DNA of 12,847 nt, from positions 1-12,847 of the forward strand of contig CAKOSE010000026.1 of the NCBI GenBank assembly GCA_934102055.1, read 5' to 3'. The translations under genes and the position numbers were made by a program. Position 1 is the stretch's first letter. Each line of letters opens with the position of its first letter. The notes under the pieces are model-generated. The model was not told where the DNA came from. It saw nothing but the letters and a program-made list of their open reading frames with translations, and searched no databases. The DNA comes from an uncultured Bacilli bacterium (GTDB lineage: Bacteria > Bacillota_I > Bacilli_A > RF39 > UBA660). Positions 6,435-12,847 of the stretch are shown here, in pieces.

Positions 6435-7136
6435 TTACCTAGTAATAACTTTAGTACCCTTTTCTCCAAGAATAATATCATTCATATTATCTATTTTATT
6501 AGGATTATACACATACATTGGTATCTTAAATTTTGCAAGTTTCGCTAAAGCCTCAATATCAAGTATCATTAACGATGAACTTCCTTGTTTTAAAGATGTC
6601 TTAAGTAAATCATCATGAGATATTTCACTTATTTTTTTAGCACCTTCCTCTTTAGGATTTCTATCATATATAGCATCAACATTCTTTGCCATTAAAATTA
6701 CATCAGCATTATACTCACACGCCTTTGAAACTGTAGTCATATCAGTAGATAAATTAGGTATTCCAAGACCTCCACCAAAAATAACAACCTTTTTATTACC
6801 TAAATCCCTATTCACATCATATAAACTATCTTTTCTTATAATACCAGGTATTTCAAAAGAACCATAACAAGAAGAATCTACACCATTTTGATTAAAATAT
6901 GAACAAATAGAAATTGCATTCATAACCGTAGCAAGCATTCCAACCTGATCCGATATAACATTATTAATCTCAAGATCATTGCGACCTCTCCAAAAGTTCC
7001 CTCCCCCACACACTATCATAACCTCATGCTTTGAAGAAATTTCCTTCACTTCATTTAATACCTTTCTCAAACTATTACTAGATATATTGCTATTTTCCTT
7101 AAGTGCCTCACCACTTATTTTCATTATTATTCTCAT
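6435..7136 (-). CDS. pyrH: UMP kinase (uridylate kinase), divergent
   Basis: PyrH phosphorylates UMP to UDP with ATP and belongs to the amino acid kinase fold, forming hexamers in the cytoplasm. The 233-residue protein has MKISGEAL (5-12), CGGGNFWRG (43-51), SDQVGMLATVMNA (62-74) and the nucleotide-site region LSTDMTT (129-135). MAKNVDAIYDRNP (149-161) follows. Two usual signatures are altered: the GMDR/GMNR segment before the conserved Asp reads EINN, and TDTAAALRA reads TDMTTVSKA. The key Arg (R50), Asp (D63) and Thr-Asp (T131, D132) positions remain, so activity is likely. GGAGG lies 4 nt before the ATG. The gene stands alone, away from the usual tsf and frr partners, with its own promoter. 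Confidence 0.88.
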   Translation of the reverse strand: MRIIMKISGEALKENSNISSNSLRKVLNEVKEISSKHEVMIVCGGGNFWRGRNDLEINNVISDQVGMLATVMNAISICSYFNQNGVDSSCYGSFEIPGIIRKDSLYDVNRDLGNKKVVIFGGGLGIPNLSTDMTTVSKACEYNADVILMAKNVDAIYDRNPKEEGAKKISEISHDDLLKTSLKQGSSSLMILDIEALAKLAKFKIPMYVYNPNKIDNMNDIILGEKGTKVITR

Positions 7137-7188
7137 AACTCCTCCATCTTAAAGAAAAAGACCAAAAAGATAGCCTTTTACTACATTA

Positions 7189-7217
7189 ATTATAGTATTT
7201 ATGAAAAAAATAAGCAA
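7189..7217 (-). promoter_or_regulatory. Promoter of pyrH
   Basis: TTGCTT (7217-7212) and a perfect TATAAT (7194-7189) are 17 nt apart on the minus strand. The predicted start near 7182 leaves a leader of about 45 nt before the pyrH ATG. The hexamers and spacing are identical to those of the rluB promoter. The -35 box lies in the 3' arm of the putative rluB terminator hairpin. Confidence 0.7.
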
Positions 7218-7235
7218 TATTTAATTACTTATTTT
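7204..7235 (-). terminator. Weak terminator-like hairpin after rluB
   Basis: AAAATAAG (7235-7228, the last sense codons of rluB) can pair with CTTATTTT (7214-7207) over 8 bp around a 13-nt loop holding the stop codon. A T-run on the minus strand ends at 7204. The stem is AT-only except for one G-C pair, so termination would be weak and some readthrough into pyrH is plausible. Confidence 0.35.
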
Positions 7236-7950
7236 CATTAACAGCCAAATTATAAAGTTGTTTTACCTCTTTCGGAGTTAAAACTCTATACTCCTTTGAA
7301 GCTAAACCATCCAAAGTAAGAAAAGCAATTCTTTCACGCTTTAATTTAAGGACATTATGCCCAACCTCATTAAACATTCTCTTAACCTGATGATTTCTTC
7401 CCTCAGTAATACCAAGCTCAATAATACTAGTATTAGTCTTTTTATCATATTTCTTTATCTTAACACGAGCTTTTCTAGTCTTTATCCCATCAATTACAAC
7501 ACCCTTCTTAAGAGCCATCATCTCACTAGGTAAAAGCATACCATCAATCTTAGCAATATAAACCTTTTCTATCCTGTTCTTAGGACTAGTCATTAAATTT
7601 GCAAACTCACCATCATTAGTCAAAATAATTAAACCAGTAGTATCATAATCAAGTCTTCCTACAGGAAATATCCTAAGATCAGTATCAATCAAAGAAGTAA
7701 TAATCCTTCTATGTTTATCATCTAGTGTAGTACACACAACCTCACGAGGCTTATTAAGTAAATAATAAACCCTTGTCTCTTTTTCAAGTAAAACCCCATC
7801 AATCATTACCTTATCCTTTAAAGAAACCTTAAAACCAAGTTCCGTTACTATATTACCATTTACACTTACTCTTCCATCAGTTATTAACTGTTCAGCTTTT
7901 CTCCTTGAAGTATATCCAGAAGAAGCAATCATCTTTTGTAATCTTTCCAT
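7225..7950 (-). CDS. rluB: 23S rRNA pseudouridine synthase RluB-type
   Basis: This enzyme of the RsuA/RluB/E/F family isomerises a uridine of 23S rRNA (position 2605 in E. coli for RluB) during ribosome maturation. The 241-residue protein has an N-terminal S4 RNA-binding domain (about 2-60, with SRRKAEQLI and GRVSVNG). The catalytic domain carries GRLDYDTTGLIILTNDG (98-114), with catalytic Asp D101, and EGRNHQVKRM further on. AGGTG lies 5 nt before the ATG, directly behind the -10 box of its own promoter. It follows the D,D-carboxypeptidase gene; a dacB-like gene near rluB is also found in Bacillus, so the order may be ancestral. RluB and the related RsuA/RluF cannot be told apart with certainty by eye. 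Confidence 0.9.
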   Translation of the reverse strand: MERLQKMIASSGYTSRRKAEQLITDGRVSVNGNIVTELGFKVSLKDKVMIDGVLLEKETRVYYLLNKPREVVCTTLDDKHRRIITSLIDTDLRIFPVGRLDYDTTGLIILTNDGEFANLMTSPKNRIEKVYIAKIDGMLLPSEMMALKKGVVIDGIKTRKARVKIKKYDKKTNTSIIELGITEGRNHQVKRMFNEVGHNVLKLKRERIAFLTLDGLASKEYRVLTPKEVKQLYNLAVNENK

Positions 7951-7966
7951 AAAATCACCTGCATAA

Positions 7967-7995
7967 ATTATAAAGCAAAATCAAAAAAGAAGCAA
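7967..7995 (-). promoter_or_regulatory. Promoter of rluB
   Basis: TTGCTT (7995-7990) and TATAAT (7972-7967) are 17 nt apart on the minus strand in the 58-bp gap after the carboxypeptidase gene, matching the pyrH promoter exactly. The expected start near 7960 sits at the first base of the AGGTG ribosome site, giving a leader of only about 10 nt. Confidence 0.65.
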
Positions 7996-8008
7996 GTATA
8001 TAAAAGAT

Positions 8009-9064
8009 CTACCTAAAAAACGCCTTTATCCTATCAAAAAAACCTATTTTTTCTTTTTGTAAATATATATTTTCCTTATGGATCAAATCATTATCCAAAT
8101 AAACTAAAACTTGTCCAACTTGATTATCCTTCTTGCCATTATAAACAATTCTTTTATCTATTTTATCCTTCTCATCATCACTAACTGGATAAGAAAAAGA
8201 ATTCTTTATATATAGTTTCCCATTCAAAGATGACTTTACATCAAAATAATCCTTATCTAAAATCATGTAATTCCTATAAGTAGAAAAAACCTTATTATAA
8301 AAATTAATATGCTCACTATAACCATAATCTATCTTACTCATCGTACTTATAACAACATCAAGATCATTATTAGTAGCACTTGAAACAAGCACCCTTCCAG
8401 CATCTGGAGTATATCCTGTTTTTGCTCCTGTTATCCTATCATCCATATTAATAATCTTAGAACGATTAACAAAATAATAGCTTTTTCTATCACTAGAACT
8501 ACTATAAGTTTCAGAACCAACTATATCTCTAAAAACCTTATTTTTATAACCATACCTATATATTAAACTTAAATCCCTTACTGTAGTCATGTTCTTTTCA
8601 TTATCATCTAGCCCCGTCGGATTATTAAATATTGTATTTTTAAGTCCCAAACTCTTTGCCTTTTCATTCATAAGTTTTACAAAGTTTTTGACATTTCCTC
8701 CCGCATGACTTGCAACCGTCATAGCAGCATCATTCCCACTCCTTAAAATCATCCCATATAATAAATCTTGCATTAAAATACTTTCCCCAACCTCAGTATA
8801 TATATTAGAACCATCCATTGTAAGTATCTCATTTCCCACCTTAACAACATCAGTAAGTTCTGAATTTTCAAGTGCCACAACCAAAGTCATAATCTTAGTA
8901 GTAGAAGCCGGTAACCTTCTCTCATCACTAGCTTTTTCATAAAAAACCCTACCACTATCTATATCCATTACCATATAATTAGTAAAAATATCACTAGCAA
9001 ACACACAACTAGGTCCTAACATTAATATAAAACAAATACTAATAAAAAAAGAAATTTTTTTCAT
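8009..9064 (-). CDS. dacA: Serine-type D-Ala-D-Ala carboxypeptidase (PBP5 family)
   Basis: This S11-family penicillin-binding protein removes the terminal D-Ala from peptidoglycan stem peptides outside the cell. The 351-residue protein has a Sec signal peptide (about 1-23, cleavage near VFA-S). All three active-site motifs are present: STTK (S54 nucleophile, K57), SGN (109-111) and KTG (215-217). PTGLDD (149-154) is also typical. A smaller C-terminal domain ends in an amphipathic helix (FFDRIKAFFR), the usual membrane anchor of PBP5/DacA proteins. AGGTGG lies 4 nt before the ATG. It has its own promoter and is divergent from the response-regulator gene. The exact paralogue (dacA, dacB or dacF) cannot be decided, and no sporulation genes are nearby. 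Confidence 0.93.
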   Translation of the reverse strand: MKKISFFISICFILMLGPSCVFASDIFTNYMVMDIDSGRVFYEKASDERRLPASTTKIMTLVVALENSELTDVVKVGNEILTMDGSNIYTEVGESILMQDLLYGMILRSGNDAAMTVASHAGGNVKNFVKLMNEKAKSLGLKNTIFNNPTGLDDNEKNMTTVRDLSLIYRYGYKNKVFRDIVGSETYSSSSDRKSYYFVNRSKIINMDDRITGAKTGYTPDAGRVLVSSATNNDLDVVISTMSKIDYGYSEHINFYNKVFSTYRNYMILDKDYFDVKSSLNGKLYIKNSFSYPVSDDEKDKIDKRIVYNGKKDNQVGQVLVYLDNDLIHKENIYLQKEKIGFFDRIKAFFR

Positions 9065-9099
9065 ATAACCACCTATATATTTATATGAAAAAAACTTCT

Positions 9100-9128
9100 A
9101 TTTTATTTATTTTTAAAAACAATTACAA
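9100..9128 (-). promoter_or_regulatory. Promoter of the carboxypeptidase gene
   Basis: TTGTAA (9128-9123) and TAAAAT (9105-9100) are 17 nt apart on the minus strand in the 114-bp gap between the divergent carboxypeptidase and response-regulator genes. The predicted leader is about 30 nt. For the plus-strand gene I find TAAAAT or TATAAC (9156-9166) but no convincing -35 box. Confidence 0.48.
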
Positions 9129-9178
9129 AAATCATTAAAAATCACAAAAATATGTTAAAATATAACCAGGTGAGAACA

Positions 9179-9811
9179 ATGAATAAAAAAAGTAAAATTA
9201 TTATAATAGAAGATCAAATAATTCTAAACGACTCCTTAAAACAAACACTATCAAATAAATATGATGTAGTAGCAACTTCCCTATCAGCAAAAGATATGCT
9301 AAAACTATGCGAGGAATATAAACCAGATTTAATCCTAACAGATATATGCACCCAAGAAAACTCAAATGGTATAACAAACGGAAAAAAAATAAAAGATAGA
9401 TATAAAAATAAAATAAAAGTTTTGGCAATGACAGGAATTCAAGAAATAACTTTCTTAGAAAAAGCAAAAGAAGCCAATCTAGATGGATTTATATATAAAA
9501 ACATAGATACAAACACTTTAATAACTACAATAGAACAAGTTCTAAATGGATATAAATTATTTCCAGACAACATAAAACAAAAAAAAGAACATCAAAAATT
9601 AAAAAAACTAACTAAAAAAGAACTAGAAATACTAACCCTCCTTTGTAATGGTACAGAAAGAGAAGAAATAGCAAACTTACTAAATATAACAACAGGAACC
9701 TTAAAAAATCATATATCTGCAATCTTAAACAAAATGGAATTCGAAAGCATTTCAAAATTACTTATTTTTTGTATAAGCAAAGGATATATTGTTCCAAATC
9801 AAAAAGACTAA
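9179..9811 (+). CDS. NarL/LuxR-family response regulator
   Basis: This 210-residue DNA-binding response regulator should be phosphorylated by a HisKA_3-type kinase, most likely the convergent one here. The receiver domain (about 5-125) has the acidic pair E11-D12, phospho-acceptor D55 (LILTDIC), T85 (AMTG) and K107 (YKN). A Lys-rich linker leads to a LuxR-type helix-turn-helix (about 145-195), starting LTKKELEIL and containing EIANLL and GTLKNHISAIL. The start was set at 9179 rather than the ATG at 9152, because AGGTGAG lies just before it and the receiver begins at once; the longer form would add nine unusual residues. It is the only plus-strand gene in the middle of the window. Its stop lies inside the shared terminator. 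Confidence 0.9.
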   Translation: MNKKSKIIIIEDQIILNDSLKQTLSNKYDVVATSLSAKDMLKLCEEYKPDLILTDICTQENSNGITNGKKIKDRYKNKIKVLAMTGIQEITFLEKAKEANLDGFIYKNIDTNTLITTIEQVLNGYKLFPDNIKQKKEHQKLKKLTKKELEILTLLCNGTEREEIANLLNITTGTLKNHISAILNKMEFESISKLLIFCISKGYIVPNQKD

Positions 9812-9840
9812 TATAAAGTTCATAATATAAGTCTTTTTTT
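9801..9840. terminator. Bidirectional terminator between convergent genes
   Basis: AAAAAGACT (9801-9809) and AGTCTTTTT (9830-9838) form a 9-bp stem, extended by ATAT/ATAT after one mismatch. Seven T residues end the plus-strand arm (9834-9840), and five T residues end the minus-strand arm (9805-9801). It contains the last codons and stop of the response-regulator gene and touches the kinase stop codon (9839-9841). It can end both converging transcripts. Confidence 0.75.
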
Positions 9841-10954
9841 ATATATACACCTTTAAGATAAACCTCTCTTTATATTCAACAACAAGATATCCTCCTAATA
9901 AAGCAAGTTTTCTTTCCATTCCTTTAAAGCCTTCTCCATATATTATTTCACTACTAGGAATAGCACCATCATTACTTATCATCATAAATTTTTTTTCTAT
10001 ATTAACATCTATGTTTCTACTACCGCCATGTAAAATAGCATTAGTAACCCCCTCACGAATTATTTCAAAAAAAGTATCACCTATTTTTCCCTTTGGTAGT
10101 TTTCCTTCTACATTAATATTTATTCCCAAAACTTTATATATATCCACCAGCTTATTTAACCTTTTAATACTATCAACCCTTGAATCATCATTAAACAAAT
10201 TACTAATCATATATTTTATATCATTAATAGAGATCCTATCACTATCAAGACACCCCTTAAATAAAGATAATCTATGCCCTAAAAGATCATGAAATTCATT
10301 CTTAATTTTTATTAAGTTCTTTTCCTTACGAGCATCTTTAGTACTTTCTAAAACACTAAGAAGTTCCTTATTATACTCCTCCAAAGCTCTATTCTGTGCC
10401 TCATATTCTTCATTAAGTTTATATATATCAGTAACTATAATAGCATGTACCTCATATGAAGAAATAACCTTAATAAGCCAAATATCACCATTATTTTTTA
10501 TTAAATAACCCTCATTTATCTTCTTAAAACTCTTAGAAATTAATTTTTCTAAAAAACTATCATAAATCCCAAGTGAACAAAGAAGTTTTTCCATAGAACT
10601 ATTAATAAGAAACAATAAACCACTCTTATCAAAAAACATTATCCCATTACAAGAGCTATCTAAAGCCCCCTTAACAGAAAATAAAGAAATATATCTATTC
10701 CTATTTATAAAAAACCATACAAATACTAAAAAAACATAAATAACAAAAAACAAAGAAACAAATATATAACATAAACTAAAAACATTATCATTAAACATAT
10801 CCATGACATAAAAACAAAAAATAAATAAAGAGATAAAAACAAAAACATTAAACCATCTAAAAATAACATTACACCTATCATAACAAAAACACATAGAAAC
10901 TATATATATTTGTAAAATAATACTAATTATTAATCCAAAAACAACATATATCAC
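9839..10954 (-). CDS. Sensor histidine kinase, HisKA_3 type
   Basis: The 371-residue membrane histidine kinase has three hydrophobic helices at the N-terminus (about 1-22, 33-53 and 59-84) with no large external domain. A PAS-like region follows (about 94-178, with GIMFFDKSGLLFLINSS), then a coiled coil (about 180-218). The dimerisation domain has NEFHDLLGHRLS with phospho-acceptor H222. The ATPase domain has the N box EGVTNAILHGG (N305), DG (329-330) and GEGFKGMERK (340-349). These motifs mark the NarX/DesK-like family that signals to LuxR-type regulators, such as the convergent gene. The start is a GTG overlapping the TGA of the 7TM sensor (GTGA), with GGAG 9 nt upstream, so the two are coupled. 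Signal unknown. Confidence 0.88.
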   Translation of the reverse strand: MIYVVFGLIISIILQIYIVSMCFCYDRCNVIFRWFNVFVFISLFIFCFYVMDMFNDNVFSLCYIFVSLFFVIYVFLVFVWFFINRNRYISLFSVKGALDSSCNGIMFFDKSGLLFLINSSMEKLLCSLGIYDSFLEKLISKSFKKINEGYLIKNNGDIWLIKVISSYEVHAIIVTDIYKLNEEYEAQNRALEEYNKELLSVLESTKDARKEKNLIKIKNEFHDLLGHRLSLFKGCLDSDRISINDIKYMISNLFNDDSRVDSIKRLNKLVDIYKVLGININVEGKLPKGKIGDTFFEIIREGVTNAILHGGSRNIDVNIEKKFMMISNDGAIPSSEIIYGEGFKGMERKLALLGGYLVVEYKERFILKVYI

Positions 10955-12435
10955 AAACCACCACTCCTCTTAAAAGAATAAATAAGTTCAGTATCTTCTT
11001 CATAAATATATTTTTTAAAGTTTATACTATTAAACATGATAATATCAATATCCTCATCAAGTATAAATCTAAGTTTTATATAATCAACTTCTAAAGAAAC
11101 AAACAACATAACACATTCACATCTTTTAAAAACCTCAAAAGCGACATCATATATAATAGACACATCATAACTACTAATACTCATATTATCCACAATAACC
11201 TCTCCAAAAATATTGAAATCAGTAAACAATTCTGTTATAAGCATCTTCACTTCTAAAGAACTATAAGTCTCACAATTAAGCTCAGAAATAATAAGAGAAC
11301 TTTTCCTTTTACAATAAGAAATTAAAGCCTTAACATATTCTAAATCATTTCTACTAACACTATCCTTATCCAAAATACTAAGAGCTTCGCTTTTCTTCTC
11401 ATACATACTATCTTCAAGCTTCAAAACAATCTCCTTACGCAGTTTTATTTCTTCTAACTCCTTCTTTAACTCATTTTCACTCTTAAGTTTTGAATTAATC
11501 TCTAAAAGTCTTGTTCTCTTTTTCTTAATTTTTCTTTTTAATCTATTAAACTCTACTATATCTCTTTTCATAACAACATAACTATCTTTATTAAAAACAA
11601 CATTATAAATCATATCATTTTCCCTATAACTATCCTTAACAGAATTACTCTTTATATCAGTAATAATATATTTAGGAACTTTATTAAACGTCTTAGTTTT
11701 ATAAATACTATCCCCCTCTAAAGAAATAATTAACATATCCAAAGAAGAATCAATAAAAGCTTTTTTATACTTGCTATTATTAGGAATAAGCCCTAAATAA
11801 AAAATAAGTTCAATACCAAGACAAATAAGTACACTAAGTATAACAGATAAATTACTTCCCCTAAAAAATGAAATACCAATAACATAAAATATAGTATATA
11901 AAAGTCCTAAAACAAGAAGAAAAAGAGGTAAAAAAGCCTTAAAACATTTTTTAAACTTAAACTGATTAATAGCAATCAAAACCATTCCCTTACCAAAATA
12001 ATAAAAAATATAAACACAAATAACATAATATCCAATAAAATGTTTATAATTATTATAATTACTAAGACCATCAGGAAACCTAAACACCAATTGATGAAAA
12101 TCATTAGAAATTACTAAAAATAATAATAAACTTGAAATACTATATATATAAATCTTATTTTTGCTACTTAAATTATTCGTCAAAGAACAAACACACATAT
12201 AAAAATACGAAGGAGCAAATATCAAAGGAACATAATATAAATACCAACAAAACCTAGCCATACCATCAGAATAAACAAGTCCTTTAGTTATTCTAATAAC
12301 CATCCAAAAAACAATCAAAATACCTATAATAAATACATAAAACTTAGTTCTATTATCATATAATTTATAATAAAGTCTCATAATCCAAAAAGTAAAAAGA
12401 ACAAGAAATATCAAAGCCTCTTGCATACCAAGCAT
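10951..12435 (-). CDS. 7TM sensor protein related to histidine-kinase N-terminal 7TM region, kinase motifs not seen
   Basis: From the ATG at 12435 this is a 494-residue membrane protein. About seven hydrophobic helices fill residues 1-220. After the fourth comes SNDFHQLVFRF (about 110-120), a motif I associate with the N-terminal 7TM region of many Bacillota histidine kinases. A PAS-like stretch (about 225-290) and a strongly charged coiled coil (about 295-355) follow. The C-terminal part (about 375-490) has YCKRKSSLIISE, a segment also seen in that kinase group, but no His box, N box or glycine-rich box that I can find. It may sense a ligand and control the kinase translated from the next gene. 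I prefer 12435 over the TTG at 12501, because GGGTGA lies 5 nt before it and the TTG falls upstream of the best promoter. The gene ends in TGA. Confidence 0.72.
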   Translation of the reverse strand: MLGMQEALIFLVLFTFWIMRLYYKLYDNRTKFYVFIIGILIVFWMVIRITKGLVYSDGMARFCWYLYYVPLIFAPSYFYMCVCSLTNNLSSKNKIYIYSISSLLLFLVISNDFHQLVFRFPDGLSNYNNYKHFIGYYVICVYIFYYFGKGMVLIAINQFKFKKCFKAFLPLFLLVLGLLYTIFYVIGISFFRGSNLSVILSVLICLGIELIFYLGLIPNNSKYKKAFIDSSLDMLIISLEGDSIYKTKTFNKVPKYIITDIKSNSVKDSYRENDMIYNVVFNKDSYVVMKRDIVEFNRLKRKIKKKRTRLLEINSKLKSENELKKELEEIKLRKEIVLKLEDSMYEKKSEALSILDKDSVSRNDLEYVKALISYCKRKSSLIISELNCETYSSLEVKMLITELFTDFNIFGEVIVDNMSISSYDVSIIYDVAFEVFKRCECVMLFVSLEVDYIKLRFILDEDIDIIMFNSINFKKYIYEEDTELIYSFKRSGGL

Positions 12436-12459
12436 ATAAATCACCCACAACTTAAAGAT

Positions 12460-12488
12460 ATTATAACAAACATCATGACAAAAGTCAT
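12460..12488 (-). promoter_or_regulatory. Promoter of the 7TM sensor-kinase operon
   Basis: A perfect TATAAT (12465-12460) with ATGACT (12488-12483; four matches to TTGACA) 17 nt upstream on the minus strand. The predicted start near 12453 gives an 18-nt leader before the ATG at 12435, with GGGTGA at 12446-12441. The poor -35 coincides with a palindrome, as expected for a regulated promoter. Confidence 0.55.
12475..12488. promoter_or_regulatory. Palindrome over the sensor-operon promoter, possible operator
   Basis: ATGACAAAAGTCAT consists of two 5-bp inverted arms around AAAA. It covers the -35 box and part of the spacer of the sensor promoter. NarL/LuxR-type regulators bind short inverted repeats, so this could be an autoregulatory site for the response regulator encoded at 9179. 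Binding is inference; short palindromes arise easily in AT-rich DNA. Confidence 0.4.
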
Positions 12489-12544
12489 AAAAAGTAAGCA
12501 AAATAAATGAATTAAAACATATATACTTAAAAATATATTTATCT

Positions 12545-12564
12545 TATAATGAAATAGAAAGGAG
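12545..12564 (+). promoter_or_regulatory. -10 box and ribosome site of the secreted-protein gene
   Basis: TATAAT (12545-12550) is followed after 7 nt by a strong AAAGGAG site (12558-12564), 5 nt before the ATG at 12570. No recognisable -35 box lies 16-18 nt upstream, so the promoter may depend on an activator. The leader would be only about 13 nt. Confidence 0.45.
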
Positions 12565-12569
12565 ATATT

Positions 12570-12847
12570 ATGAAAAAAATAAAATATTTATTAGCATTAA
12601 CATTAGTATTTACACTAGGAATTATAAATGTTAACGCTGAAACAGGTAAAACACCTGAAACAATCAAAACAAAAGAAGAGCTACTATATTACATTTATTA
12701 CTATGGAGGAGAAGCAACCATAACAGGAAACACAATAAAACTAACAAAAGGACTAGAACTAAACCAAGATATAACATTTAATAACAATGAAGCATTAACA
12801 TTAGATTTAAATGGAAATGGAATTTATCTAGGAAATAACAAAATATT
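12570..12847 (+). CDS. Secreted beta-helix-like surface protein, partial (N-terminus only)
   Basis: The first 92 codons of a longer gene are visible before the window ends. Residues 1-23 form a clear Sec signal peptide: MKKIKY, a hydrophobic core, and a likely cleavage after VNA. The mature part begins ETGKTPETIKTKEELL and continues through a GGEATITGNTIKLTKG stretch to LTLDLNGNGIYLGNN. This pattern (a Leu/Tyr helix, then short strands ending in a LDLNG turn) resembles the start of right-handed beta-helix, pectin-lyase-like surface proteins and adhesins. AAAGGAG lies 5 nt before the ATG. It diverges from the sensor-kinase operon and could be a target of that system. The function cannot be told from the fragment. 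Confidence 0.78.
   Translation, partial: MKKIKYLLALTLVFTLGIINVNAETGKTPETIKTKEELLYYIYYYGGEATITGNTIKLTKGLELNQDITFNNNEALTLDLNGNGIYLGNNKI

Noticed and set aside
7140..7185. Riboswitch or attenuator in the pyrH leader
   Set aside because: The leader is only about 45 nt of T-rich sequence; no stable fold or competing hairpins were seen.
9000..9064. Lipobox in the carboxypeptidase signal peptide (cysteine 20)
   Set aside because: The residues before the Cys are GPS, not a lipobox. VFA-S just after fits signal peptidase I.
9152..9178. Upstream ATG of the response-regulator gene
   Set aside because: It falls in AT-rich promoter-like sequence without a ribosome site. The ATG at 9179 has AGGTGAG and starts directly at the receiver domain.
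12436..12501. TTG start of the 7TM sensor
   Set aside because: It has no ribosome site, the added residues are unusual, and the best promoter lies downstream of it. The ATG at 12435 has GGGTGA at good spacing.

Overview
The window comes from a very AT-rich Bacillota genome, probably an uncultured gut-type lineage of the Bacilli / former-Mollicutes neighbourhood that still makes a cell wall. The base composition is mollicute-like, but the peptidoglycan genes are intact (murG, murB, divIB, a PBP5-type carboxypeptidase). TGA is used as a stop codon (murG at 4012-4014, the 7TM sensor gene at 10951-10953) and Trp is TGG, so this is the standard bacterial code. The placement is inferred from composition and gene content only.

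Region 1 (1-2266): one large minus-strand surface-protein gene with an N-terminal SipW/TasA-type signal region and a C-terminal formylglycine-generating-enzyme-like (FGE, C-type-lectin fold) domain. Its last ~140 bp (182 to about 325) are roughly half G+C, against an otherwise very AT-rich gene. This stretch reads like the variable region of a diversity-generating retroelement (DGR) target: Asn/Tyr/Ser/Phe/Asp-rich, almost no A-ending codons, a short G+C core before the stop and a hairpin on the stop codon. No reverse transcriptase or template repeat lies in the window. This is the most interesting part.

Region 2 (2372-6425): a minus-strand cell-wall/division operon in the order hypothetical membrane protein, queH, murG, murB, divIB. 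The genes are tightly spaced or overlapping, with a promoter-like sequence upstream and a terminator after divIB. MurG makes lipid II, MurB makes UDP-MurNAc, DivIB belongs to the divisome, and QueH completes queuosine.

Region 3 (6435-9128): pyrH (a divergent UMP kinase), rluB and a dacA-like D,D-carboxypeptidase, all minus strand, each with its own promoter-like sequence. Those of pyrH and rluB have the same hexamers and spacing (TTGCTT-17-TATAAT).

Region 4 (9179-12501): a three-protein signalling module. A plus-strand NarL/LuxR response regulator converges on a minus-strand pair made of a 7TM sensor without recognisable kinase motifs and a HisKA_3-type histidine kinase that overlaps it by GTGA. 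The convergent ends share a bidirectional terminator. A 14-bp palindrome overlaps the promoter of the 7TM gene. Divergent from it, at 12570, begins a secreted, beta-helix-like protein cut off by the window end.

No rRNA, tRNA, CRISPR array, insertion sequence or replication origin was recognised. No gene-free stretch exceeds 300 bases.
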